From contig BSBM01001448.1 of the NCBI GenBank assembly GCA_027924585.1, positions 2,108,001 through 2,172,000 of the forward strand: a DNA stretch of 64,000 bases. The letters are read 5' to 3'. Source of the DNA: Larix kaempferi (lineage: Eukaryota > Streptophyta > Pinopsida > Pinales > Pinaceae). The notes below the pieces were generated by a model that had not been told where the DNA came from, did not search any database, and saw only the letters and a program-made list of their open reading frames with translations. Shown here piece after piece: positions 45,281 to 55,701 of this stretch (positions are counted from its first letter, which is position 1; each line of letters begins with the position of its first letter). A program made the position numbers and the translations under genes.

Positions 45281-45577
45281 TTTCTCTCTTCCAAGCATCC
45301 AAAACTCAATAGTAGATTTTGATCAGCTTCTACATCTTTTACTTTCAGACTTCACACTCATTTGCATCTGATACACTCCCTCTCTCTCACTCTAAACCTG
45401 TAAACCCCAATATCACTATCCCTCAACCCCTAACTGGCATCCAAAACTTCATAGTAGATATTGGTCAGCTTCTACATCTTTTCCTTCAAGACTTCACACT
45501 CTTTCACATATGATGTAATATCTCTATCTCCCTCAATGCCTAACCTATAGTCTCTCTCACTCTCTAAACCCCTAAGG

Positions 45578-45632
<55 letters not shown>

Positions 45633-46031
45633 AATTCTTAACCCTTGATATCTCTCTCCCTCCCTCTTTCCAAATCCCTAACCCCCAATATTTCTCTTTC
45701 TTTTTCTCTCTCTAAACCCCTAACCCCCAATCCCTTAGACCCTTTTACGTTTGATACTCTCTCTCTCTCTCTCTTTGTCTCTCTCTTCCCAGCTTTAAAA
45801 CTTAATAGTAGATATTAGTATGATTCTGCATCTTTTATCTCTCTATAAATCTTGAACCTCCAATCTCTCTCTCTCTCTCTCTTAAAACCCTAATCCCCAA
45901 TATCTCTCTCTCTATAAATCCCTAACCTCCAATCTCTCTCTCTCTATAAACCCTTATCCCTCTCTCTCTTTCTCAAAATTTCTCTCTCTATATCCCTAAC
46001 CCGCAATCTCCCTCTCTCAACCCCTAAGACG

Positions 46032-46087
<56 letters not shown>

Positions 46088-46639
46088 AACCCCACAATCT
46101 ATCTCTCTCTAGATCTCTATAAACCCCTAACCCCAGCCTCTCTCTCTCTCTCTCAATATTTCTCTCTCTATCTCACTAACCCACAATATCCCACTCTCTA
46201 GATCTCTCTAATCCCCTAACCCCTAACCTCTCTTTCTCTCTCTCTAAACCCCTAACCCCTAACCTCTCTTTCTCTCTCTCTAAACCCATAACCCCCAATA
46301 TATCTCTCTATATGAATCGCTAACCTCCGATTTCTCTCTATTTGTCTCTATAAACCCCTAACCCTCCTTCTCTTTCTCAATATCTCTCTCTCTCTCTATC
46401 TCCCTAACCCACATTCCCCCTCTCTTTAGACCTCTCTAAACCCCGAAACCCCAACCCCTCTCTCTCTCAACCCCTAATCCACAATATTTTTCTCTCTCTG
46501 TCTAAACCCCTAACAAACACTCTCTCTTTCTCAATATTTCTCTATCTCTATCTTCCAAACCCAAAATATCTCACGCTCTAGATATTGGTTAGCTTCTGGT
46601 CAATAATCTAGATATTGGTCAGCTTCTGCATCTTTTCCT
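42965..46639. repeat. CT-rich satellite with telomere-like words and higher-order unit
   Basis: About 3.7 kb of (CT)n runs alternating with AAACCCCTAACCCCCAAT or variants every ~25-45 bp. From 44140 onward a non-CT block of ~80 bp beginning AGATATTGGTCAGCTTCTGC is inserted repeatedly (about 44141, 44483, 44812, 44953, 45313, 45456, 45809 and 46608), giving an irregular higher-order repeat. The CCCTAA words resemble plant telomere sequence (CCCTAAA) but carry an extra C and are not head-to-tail. ORFs here are artefacts of composition. Confidence 0.9.
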
Positions 46640-46644
46640 TCAAG

Positions 46645-47943
46645 TGTAATACCCACATTTTGACCCTTAGGATATTTTATCTATAATTTAAATATCGTAT
46701 GCATGTTATGTATGTTTTCTAGTGTGGAGCTCAAGGCCAAGGCTCCGTTAGTGAACGCTCGGCCTTGAAGAGGCAAGTAGTTGATATTATGCTACCCATG
46801 TGCTAGTAGGCCATGGAAATGCATTTTAATAGAAATGCCCACAACTAGCTATGCAATGTAACAAGAGACGAGGGCATGATTTTTACAAGGAATGGGGGGG
46901 GATATTCAAACCCTTGAGCCAATCAATTAAAGCCAAGTGTCAATGAGAGAACCCATGAACCCTCAACTACCCATGTTGACTTTTGTGCCCAATCATTCAT
47001 TTCTCCCAAGAGTTGGTTGAGGTAGTTAATTCCTTGGGGAATGGAGAGGTATGGCTATTCCAATTCGGGTATGGGAAAGCCACCCTTCATGGAAATTCGT
47101 GTTTAACTTCTTGGGAAAGAAAAGAGCCAGGAAATTGCTCCCAAGCCATTCTTCAACCTTTAGTTTTTCTCTCTCACGACTTTGGAGCTACCTGGGCATT
47201 TTCCCTCCACATTTTTCTAGTTTTTCATTGTTTCCTAGCTGGGAGAAGGGAGTTGTCATGTTGTAGAACCATGGGAAGGAAAGGGAAATCTATTTGGGGT
47301 TTATAGAGGATTTTTTGGCCCAATGAATGCTTATATATATGTGGGAGAAATTGTTTTCTTCACTATGGTCGATTATTCCCTCTCACAATCCGTTTTTTCG
47401 TGTGTCCACGGTTTGGGGAAAACCCATGGCCATCTTGCTTCTAATCCCATTGTTAAAAATGTGTATCCATGCCCAATGATTTTGTTTGCTGTGTGTAGAT
47501 AGATTATGTTGGGGTATGGGTTATGGGTATCCATTGCTTTGGTTTGATCTTGAGAGTCCCCTCTTCCGTGTAGAAATTATGCTCAGCTCGGGGGTGGTCT
47601 CTGAGTGCTAAAAGAATACAGGATGGGAAGACACCTATGGTTGGGTGGAACATTGTAGTGACATAGCTAGTTGCTTGGGACAACTTCATAATCAAGATAA
47701 GTATTCTCTATGTGTATTTAACTCTGCAATGTTATTTAATTATTGACTGTTATGTTTATGATAATCAATGCATACTAGATGTGCATGTAATGGATCTTGC
47801 ATCCGCTATGTTTATTTGAATTATACACTTCCACATGTGTTTTTTATTTATATTTTTATAAATGGGATGAGAGTTGTTAAAAGGTCCCAAAAGTGTAGTC
47901 ATGTTCCCTTCCTTGCATTGGGTCGACGGGAGGGGATGTGACA
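46645..47943 (+). mobile_element. Solo LTR inside the CT satellite, TSD TCAAG
   Basis: The satellite phrase CCTTCAAG|ACTTCACACTC, intact elsewhere, is split here. The 1299-bp insert starts TGTAATACCC and ends GATGTGACA, with TCAAG at 46640-46644 and again at 47944-47948. There is no primer site or coding domain, so a solo LTR is the best reading. A TATA-like TTATATATATG lies near 47331 on the plus strand, which sets the tentative orientation. The start resembles TGTAAYACCC-type LTRs of plant Ty3/Gypsy elements. Confidence 0.88.
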
Positions 47944-47948
47944 TCAAG

Positions 47949-48442
47949 ACTTCACACTCTTTCACATCCGATGTAATATCTATATCTTCCCCAATGCCTA
48001 ATCCCTAGTCTATGTCACTCTCTAAACCCCTAATCCACAATCTCTCTCTCTCTCCAAACCCCTAACCCTATTTCTCTTTCTCAATCTTTCTCTCTCTATC
48101 TTCCTAACCCACATTCTCCCTCTTTTTAGATATCTCTAAACCCATAACCCCAAACCCCTTTCTCTCTCTCTCTCATCCCCTAAACCATAATATCTCTCTC
48201 TCTCTCTCTCTTTCTAAATCCCTAACCCTATCTCTCTTTCTCAATATTTATCTCTCTCTATCTCCCTAACCCACAATATCTAACTCTCTAGATATTGTTC
48301 ATCTTATGATCAATTATCTAGATATTGGTCAGCTTCTACATCTTTTCCTTCAATACTTCACACTCTTTCACATCCGATCTAATATCTCTATCTCCCTCAA
48401 TGCCTAACCCCTAGTCTCTCTCACTCTCTAAGCCCCTAAGCC

Positions 48443-48479
<37 letters not shown>

Positions 48480-48590
48480 CTAACCCCTGATATCTCTCTC
48501 CCTCCCTCTCTCTAAATCCCTAACTCCCAGTCTCTCTCTTTATTTTTCTCTCTATAAACTGCTAACCTTAATCCCTAAGATCCATATGGG
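47949..48590. repeat. CT-rich satellite, continuation
   Basis: Same composition and higher-order block as 42965-46639 (AGATATTG...CAGCTTCTACATC near 48311). It is the part displaced by the solo LTR and ends at about 48590. Confidence 0.88.
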
Positions 48591-49850
48591 ATATGAGTTC
48601 CTATAATATATTTTGTGTGCTGGTGACGAATCTTGAGATCATTACTATGGTCGAGTGAGGGGAAAAAGGCTATATGACCCAAATTAAGCTTCTAGGGCAC
48701 ATGGGACAAATGATTCCCTCAACCACAACACATGTAATGTAGAGGGGATCTTTAACCACCAATTGGAATACACATTACATTAGGATATTTTATTCACCAA
48801 GGATGTGTATCAAGGCCTTGACCATTGTCATATGGGAACCATTAAAATGCTTTCTACACTATATGGTTCTACACTAGATGGTGTCCATATTATACTTGTG
48901 GGATAAAGATTCCATTTATAGGGTTTGTGTGGTGTTTTTGGACCATATGCATGGTCCATAAACTATAAAACATATTTGTATTCCCTGAGACCTTAGTTTT
49001 TATCCTTGTACCATGGGCAATGTATCAAGAAGCATCTACTATGGGAAACCTCCTAATGGCTCACATATTACCATGAATAAGGACTCGAGACCCATCCCTA
49101 GTATGAAAAGCCTCCCCTAGTATGAAAAGCCTCCCCTATTATGAAAAATATCCTATAAGTGTCCACATCCCACTTGTATATCGAAGATCCTTCATCCCAT
49201 CTATTTTGTCTAAAAATTTCCAATCAGATCCCCATATCTCATGCAAAGGCCAAAGTTTATGAGCCCTAGAAGAATAATCTTGATCATGATGACCTTTTTT
49301 TTCATCAACCATGTTCAAAGCCCTATAATCCACATTAAGTGTATAAAATATTTTAAAGATACACATATCCCACAAAGAGGCCAATGATATTGGTTTGTAT
49401 AATGCTTTGAGGCCTATTCCAGGGACCGAAATCCTAGAAGCTTCATTTTGGGAGAAAGTCCCAAAATCCATCTCTTGTGTGAAAAACCTCCTAATAGTAC
49501 CCATATTTGACTCAAGGACAAAGGTACTTTGTAGAGGTGTTTTGTGGTGGTTTAAGGAATATTTCATGTCCATAAGACCTCCAGGATTAATTTATGGATG
49601 AAGGACCTTATTTTTCTCCCCCCATCAAGTTCAGGGCCCATAGACCCATTCCTACAACATAAAAGCTCCTAATGACACCCCTATACAACTTGTATGTAAA
49701 AAATACATTTTAGATGTCCTATGTTGTAGTTCAAGTCCTTAATCATGGCCTTTTAGTATAAGGATATTCATTTAGGATCTAATTCCCTAGATTTACCTCC
49801 AAACCATTTACCTCCAAACCATTTTAGTATAAGGATATTCATTTAGTGAA
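48591..49850. other. Intergenic stretch, possibly including the outer end of Z
   Basis: No gene found. Small tandem repeats occur: CCCTAGTATGAAAAGCCTCC about three times at 49099-49150, and TTTAGTATAAGGATATTCATT at 49753 and 49825. The true left end of element Z may lie in this interval, because its R-U5 should extend several hundred bp left of the TATA box at 49944, but I could not find the boundary. Confidence 0.4.
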
Positions 49851-49943
49851 AGTAGCTCAATGTTGAGCTAGGGTTTCAAGAGAGATTTTGGCAGAGTAAG
49901 GGTATGCTTGATTGTGGATGTGAAATGAGGGATCTCCATCACC

Positions 49944-49951
49944 TATTTATA
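49944..49951 (-). promoter_or_regulatory. TATA box of Z 3' LTR
   Basis: Minus strand AACTATAAATAGGTG, the best TATA match in this LTR, placed like the TATA box of X relative to the GCCCCCT block. It marks the U3/R side of the LTR. Confidence 0.55.
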
Positions 49952-51696
49952 GTTTCTTGGTGGTGGAGTGCTGGCCCATGGTTTTGGTAACCATATGGTT
50001 TAGGGCAGTTGTATAGGGTTTTTTCCTCTTTTTCCTCATTATTTTATATTTTTTATTCCCTTTTTAAAGGGATTTTGTTATTTTAGAAAAAATTTTGGAT
50101 TTTTTGGAGGAAAAAGGGGTTTTTTAGCCTTTTTGAGGCTTTTTTGATGGTTTTGTGGCCTTTTGGAGGCATTTTAGGCCCTTTGGAGGCTTTTTAGTGG
50201 GATTTTTAGGGGTTTTAAGGGAAATATGGTAGAAAAATGGTCAAATGAGCCATGTAATGAGGTAGATGAGGTAGTGAACACTTTTTGGGTGTTAACAGAT
50301 TGCCCCCTGATGTGCAAGGGCAGGAGCTCATCGTATGGACGATGGACATCATAAGTCATATATGGTTTTCCTGGGGTATGGAGAAGAAAAGAAACAAACT
50401 GAAGCCCGGAACAATGATCCCAAACAAACTGCAAGAACTAAAAGTACATAACCTCAATAATGGATGAAAAATCATCTGATCATATGGACGAGGCGGGCAT
50501 TCCCATGCTCGTATCAAGATATAATAACAATGGGGTCCAAAATATGGGGACCTGAAATATACATAACCTCAAATACTGAATGAGGAAGAATCTCAATATA
50601 TGGACGAGGCGGGCATACCAATGCTCGTATCAAGATACATAAAAATAACTGTAAGGCCCGAAAAAAGGGGGACCTGTAAGATACATAGAGAACCACTGTT
50701 CACATCATAAGAGTCCAGAGGGAACACAAATCTGGGACATACTGCTGGGATGACCATGTCTGAGATGAAGAACTGATACACTGGAATGACAACAATGATA
50801 CTGAATGTGGTACCAAAGGAACTGATGAGCTGCTGGATTAGAGTGACAAGGGGTACACTCGCAATGGTACACTGAACTGGAACTGATCTGGGACTGAACT
50901 GGGTACTCAAGGAAGCATGTAACTGGATGGCTTCCGAATACAATCGCCAACGCATCCCGGACATCCACGGGAACATATAACTGGGTGTTCCGAAGTGACT
51001 CACCAATGTGCTAGAGTCGGGGGAAATCCAGGGTCTTCGACAAATAATGGTAGGAATGTAAATCCTGCGCGATTCTCAGCGATGCGATCAAGGTGCTGAA
51101 GTCGAGCATGTGAGAAACAACCATTCGGAGAGGCAATGATGACTCCTCCCAAAATGGTCCGTAGGCACGCACCACAGATGGTGATGGGTCCAAGGCGCAG
51201 GGGCCTCTGAGTCTATCTTCTGGAATAGAGGGGCTGTCGTCGACAGAGGGAGACCTGCAACTATCAAGGCAATGATGTTTCCTTGACAGGAGTGCGAGGC
51301 GGAGAACTGAAATGTGATAGTACTGATGGCGGTACTGACAAACTGGGGGGAATAACTGTGTAAGTAGAGTGGGTGGACTCAAACTTCCTTTGTTCAGAGT
51401 ACGACGGTGGGGATGATCGGGAAGCATATGAAACTTGACTGAGGGGAAAGGGATCATAGCTGTATTGGATTGGGGAGGGGGACTGGGCTGATGGAGACTC
51501 GAGCTGGGGTAAAATGGCAGGAGACTGCAGAATACTCTGAACAAAGGCGACCTGATTGGGTGTGCTGTCGAGATGATCGATCATAGTGCCTAGAGGCACA
51601 GGATTACTTCTTCATGGGTTAAGGAACTAGAAGAAGTGTGTGTAAAATAGTACTGTCATGTTGATTGAAACGAGCCCAGGATAGTTCATGCTCGTG

Positions 51697-51845
51697 GTTG
51701 CTTTCAATTTTAAGGAGTCTGAAAGCGATAAGAAGACTCTGAAGTAATGGAATGGTACTGTCGTGTGGATTTTACGAGCCGAGGACAGTTCGTGCTCGTG
51801 GTTGCTTTCAATTTTAGAGAGTCTGAAAGCGATAAGAAGACTCCA
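51697..51845. repeat. 104-bp tandem duplication in Z LTR
   Basis: GTTGCTTTCAATTTT...GTCTGAAAGCGATAAGAAG occurs at 51697 and 51801, each preceded by a CGAGCC...GATAGTTC / GGACAGTTC phrase. Each copy can form a CTTTCA/TGAAAG stem. Confidence 0.75.
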
Positions 51846-51849
51846 GGGG

Positions 51850-52140
51850 GTTGCTTTTTCGTGTGTTAGTCTCCAAGGCCCAAAGAAGCATAAAAGGATG
51901 CAATGAAGAACTCTTCTAGCCAGTGTGACTAGAGTATTCCTTTTTCGTAATTAGTCTACCAGGTCCGGAAAAGGGTTAAACTTATACCAGATAGACGCCC
52001 TTTCAGGTACTTTAACGAGCATGAAAGGAAGCAAGATTGCTCGGCGATATTTTCATTGTTTTAGGAGTCAGAAAAGAGCTTAACAGAAACTCCCTAAGTG
52101 CCTTTTTCGTAAAGGACTTGTCCGGCCCGAAAAAGGGATA
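51850..52140 (-). other. Hairpin cluster in Z LTR
   Basis: Consecutive stem-loops: CTAGCCA/TGACTAG (51916-51932), CCTTTTTCG...CCGGAAAAGG, CCTTTC...GAAAGG around TTTAACGAGC, and CCTTTTTCGTAAAGG...CCGAAAAAGG. The order and loop words match the X and Y LTRs. Confidence 0.55.
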
Positions 52141-52329
52141 AAATTATACCGAACAAAAGGAATGGCCAGGCAAGGAGGAAGTGTTCAATCAAGGAACATG
52201 TATGATGACCAAGAACAAGGGTGGGGGGGAACACTGGTGGGCCTCCTTGCGGGGTGAATGGAATGGTGGCAAAAAAATGAAACATTTGCAGTATGACAGG
52301 AGTGAATGGCTCATGTAAAAGTGTGGAAC

Positions 52330-52700
52330 AATCCGATGGCGGCCGATGTGGCACGCAAGCCGAGGCAACAAGGTGTTGGGACATAATGTTGAAATTGTAC
52401 CAAGTGAGAGCGAGGAATGATCTCAAGCATCATCACGAGCTCGGAAAAATGAATCCGACGATATAAAGAGCGTCAAAAATGGATAACGGCTGATGTGGCA
52501 CGCAAAACGAGGTGACGGGGGGCGTTTTCAAAAAAAGACCTAAAAAATCTGGGGGTGAGAGCAAGAAATGATCTCAAGCATCATCACCGGCTCGAAAAAA
52601 TGAATCTGATGATATAAAATATGCGAAAAATGGAGAACGGCCGATGTGGCACGCAAACCGAGGCAACTAGTGGCGTCTGAAAAATGTGTAAAAAATGAGG
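52330..52700. repeat. ~150-bp repeats, three copies
   Basis: The phrase GGCYGATGTGGCACGCAA recurs at 52341, 52488 and 52639 (spacing 147 and 151 bp). Between them the GAGCRAGRAATGATCTCAAG and CATCATCACSRGCTCG phrases also repeat. They lie at the U3 end of the Z LTR region. Confidence 0.8.
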
Positions 52701-53040
52701 GGGAAAAAATAATGCAACGAGGTGACCATCAGGACGGTCTCGTCGTGCTGATTCCAGTGGTGGAAACGGTTCAAAAAATGGACTCCGTTTGGGTTCAGAA
52801 TGGCCAAAACAAGAAAAAGTCAACTGACTATAAATAGTGAGTGGGTCCAACATGACAAGTGGCAGTTGTACTATTTGACTTTGACTAGTGATCAGAGTGG
52901 ACCAGAGGTGAGGTGGAATTTCTGGACGATCCGACCGATCGATTTCAGATCCAAGAGATACAGGTATTCCGTCAAACTCATACCTGCATGTTTTTTGGGT
53001 TCGGGGGGTGGGTAGTGGACCGCGGGTTTTTTAGGGGGAG

Positions 53041-53245
53041 CCACGGTCGGAGATCGCGGGTTCCACGGTGAATGATGCGCGTGGAGACCGCGGGGTCCGA
53101 TGTGGAACACACGGTCTGGGACCGTCTGTTCCGAGGCTAAACACGCGGTTCGGTACCACGTGTTCGGGGCTGACAGTCACGGTTGTGGACCGCGACTGTG
53201 GGACAAACAGCCACGGTCAGAAACCGCGGCAAGGGGGCCTAAAGC
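53041..53245. repeat. 34-bp CpG-rich tandem repeat
   Basis: Units starting 53041, ~53075, 53109, 53143, 53177 and 53211, each with an (A/C)CACGGTC...GACCGCG-type quasi-palindrome. It lies just upstream of the plus-strand ORF and the G run. Similar CpG-rich words (GGGGCCGAAAGCCGCA) occur at 63870-63900. Confidence 0.75.
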
Positions 53246-53276
53246 CGCATTTTGGAGCGAGTTGTTAGGACTTCTC

Positions 53277-53300
53277 GGGGGGGGGGGGGGGGGGGGGGGG
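53277..53300. repeat. Poly(G) run of 24
   Basis: Twenty-four consecutive G. Either a real G tract able to form a G-quadruplex, or an assembly/sequencing artefact; the exact length should not be trusted. Confidence 0.8.
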
Positions 53301-53319
53301 TAAAGTTTATTTCTTTGAC

Positions 53320-54677
53320 ATGAGTCTGATGAGTTTGCCTTGCGTGTTTGACAGGATGCCGTTGGTACTATGGAGAGAGCAGGAGATCCCAGATGAGATA
53401 GTGGATTACATACGGGATGATGGTCATGTGCGGGCGGTGTTGGGGATGTGCGAACTGCTGAAGTTCGCGCAGGTACCCATGATGCGTTCAACAGGGTTGC
53501 TGCTAAACCGGCTAGTGAGTTTCTGGGAGCCAGACATACAGGCTTTCATGGTGCAGGGTGAGAGGGTGGACCTCACCCTGACTGATGTATACTTCCTGAC
53601 AGGGTTGCCCTGTCTGGGTAGGGTGGCGGATACGCAGCCGAGAGTATCCGCCGATGTGGATATGGAGGACATGCTGGAGTGATACTGTGCTCCAGAGGCG
53701 AGGGTGCATAGGAATGCACTCTGGGTGATAGACCTACAGGAGCCGGCGATACGGGTGATTGCAGCATGCGTGGTACGTGTGTTGGGGTCCCAGTCACCGG
53801 AGAAGGTGTCTGGTGGCCAGATGCAGCTTGTGGAGCGCGTACTGGACGGGGTCTACTATGCGTGGGGCCAGATGTTCCTCACTTGTGTACAGCGACAGCT
53901 GACAGCGGTGAAGGAGTCCGGCAAGGGGTTTTGCTATGGTTCCTTCCTATGTGCGTTCTTCATGGAGAGGGTACCCACCCTGTGGCTGCGGGTACCGATC
54001 AGGGAAGGAGGTGTGAGGGAGCCGCGGATGGTGCGGTGGGGCGAGATGATGCGTCGCCATGGTGGCGGCGAGGTTGGTAGATACTTCACGCAGGAGTTAT
54101 ACCTGCAGTGGCTACAAATGCCACTACCACTGGACAACTATCCGTATAGGGATATGGACTACACGGGAGACCCAGAGGTGCCGCGGGCACCAGGACAGGC
54201 ATGGGGACCAGACGGTACGTATTAATTTACTTGCATGTTGTGGATGTCAAGATTTATATATGATGTGGGGTATGATATATACTGTTACTGACTAATGTGT
54301 GATCTACAGATGTGGGTCCGAGACCACCGCCAGGACATGTGGCACGTAGGGGACATGTGGCGGCACCAGCCTTACCCGGCCGAGGCGAGGTGCGTCGGAG
54401 GGACGCGGAGGGGACTTTGGAGTCTGTTCGAGTGTTGCTGGATCAGTTACTAGTTGGAGTAACCGACGAGGGATGGCGGGATGTGGATCCCGATGTAGTT
54501 CAGGATTGCATGAGGGCACCCCAAGAGTTCATATCTATTGCGATCCGGGTGGCTATCTTGGCAGACAGGGCACGGGCACAGGAGCCGGTAGGGGATGAGG
54601 ACTTGCTGGAGGAGGAACGGGGGGAGGACTCAGAGGCGGCCGATGCAGGCAGTGATGCAGGGTACGACTCTCACTAG
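53320..54677 (+). pseudogene. Antisense plant-mobile-domain-like gene of element Z, two exons
   Basis: Exon 1 (53320-54214) and exon 2 (54310-54677) form one frame of 421 codons when a 95-bp intron is removed; one in-frame TGA at 53680-53682 interrupts exon 1, probably a CGA-to-TGA change. Residues ~60-95 match the plant mobile domain pattern: LVSFWEPDIQAFMV, G-E, then LTLTDVYFLTGLP. The centre is helical; the C-terminus is acidic. Plant mobile domains occur in transposon proteins and a few host proteins involved in silencing; here no function can be claimed. The ORF runs against gag-pol and lies between the 3' LTR and the extra RNase H ORF, where antisense extra ORFs are known in some plant Ty3/Gypsy elements. 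A further ATG at 53356 follows an acceptor-like TTTGACAG, so an upstream intron is possible. Confidence 0.7.
54215..54309 (+). other. Predicted 95-bp intron of the antisense ORF
   Basis: Donor ACG|GTACGT and acceptor GATCTACAG|AT, AT-rich between GC-rich exons, with TTACTGACTAAT 14-25 bp before the acceptor as a good branch-point region. Removal restores a frame open on both sides (GAC plus split codon G|AT, then GTG GGT). Without removal the frame stops at TAA at 54223. Confidence 0.75.
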
Positions 54678-54834
54678 GGAGTGCAGGGGACTCCCCCCGA
54701 GTTTTGTAGCTACGATATGTATTTTATGAGGCTTTAGGGATGTATAGCCATTTTTTGTATAGCTGAGTACAGGGGTACTCAGGACATGTATAGCACTATG
54801 ACATGTATTTTTTGATATATATATATATATATAT

Positions 54835-55105
54835 GCACGTGGATGCATCTTTTTGTGATGTTGTTGTGGTTGGACGCACGTGGATGCACTTATGGTGTGT
54901 TATATGTTTGTACTGCACGTGGATGCAAGTAGTATAGAATGTTGGGCACGTGGATGCCCCTTGTGTATGTTATGTGATGTATTGCATATGGATGCAACAC
55001 TATGTATGTAGGACTAGGCACATGGATTCCCCTGTATGTGAATGTGTTTGTATTTTTTGTTGCACATGGATGCAAATGTTTATGTGATGATAGGCACGTG
55101 GATGC
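54835..55105. repeat. Array of eight GCACGTGGATGC motifs
   Basis: Copies start at 54835, 54876, 54915, 54946, 54984, 55018, 55062 and 55094; four or five are exact and the others differ by one or two bases (GCATATGGATGC, GCACATGGATTC). Spacing is 31-44 bp with unrelated T/G-rich DNA between. The exact copies contain the plant G-box core CACGTG. A TATATA run precedes the first. The array sits between the 3' ends of the antisense ORF and the extra RNase H ORF. Confidence 0.85.
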
Positions 55106-55166
55106 CCCTTGCAATCTTTTTTGGATTTTTATATATTTTTATGAGATGCTATGCATGATGGAGGTT

Positions 55167-55595
55167 TTACATGGTGTGATTGATGTGCCAATCTAGAATG
55201 TTGTTGGCCATTTGATCTGCGACACTATTTTGAGCTCTTGGGACATGGGTGAGTGTTATGGATTCAAACTGTCGGCTGAGTTGTTTTGTGCGTAGGAATT
55301 TTCTAAAGAGGCAGGGATCACGCACCTGGTAGTAGTTGTTGAGCTGGGAGACAAGCAGCTGGGAGTCAAGGAACACATGGAGGTGACGTATGCCCATCTG
55401 GAGGGCAGCAGTCAGGAGACCGGTCATAGCATCATACTCCGCCTGGTTATTGGTAGCAGCGCCTATACAGATTCTGTCAAGGTGAATCATTTCATTGGAA
55501 GGGGAATATAGGACCCACGCTACAGAAGCCAGGTTGGGAGACCAGCGGCTTGCTCCATCGGTGAAGCCAGTATAGTGAGGTGGAAGATGGTCCAT
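55167..55595 (-). CDS. Archaeal-type RNase H ORF of element Z
   Basis: An intact 142-codon ORF downstream of integrase, in a different frame. It has the RNase H fold signature FTDGAS, NNQAEYDAM, LDSQLLV and VADQMAN, giving the catalytic set D13, E53, D77 and D127. This matches the RVT_3/archaeal-type RNase H found as a second RNase H in Tat-type plant elements, and not the usual pol RNase H, which is also present at 56980-57414. It would digest RNA in RNA/DNA hybrids during cDNA synthesis. It is undamaged, whereas the pol frame has several stops. Its start may be the ATG at 55595; expression as a separate ORF would need readthrough, a frameshift or splicing. The position after integrase is less usual than between RNase H and integrase. 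Confidence 0.85.
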   Translation of the reverse strand: MDHLPPHYTGFTDGASRWSPNLASVAWVLYSPSNEMIHLDRICIGAATNNQAEYDAMTGLLTAALQMGIRHLHVFLDSQLLVSQLNNYYQVRDPCLFRKFLRTKQLSRQFESITLTHVPRAQNSVADQMANNILDWHINHTM

Positions 55596-55701
55596 CTGTG
55601 GTCATGCAAAAAAAATGAGGAATGTAAGATCACGGTAAAAAAGGTGAAAAACAAAAAAGAGAGCAAACTGTACCATGCGGACCATCGAGGCCGCGAGTTA
55701 T

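Noticed and set aside
42965-46639. True interstitial telomere
   Set aside because: CCCTAAA units are not head-to-tail and are separated by long CT runs; only telomere-like words are supported.
46983-47306. 107-codon ORF in the solo LTR
   Set aside because: Lies wholly inside an LTR and has no domain.
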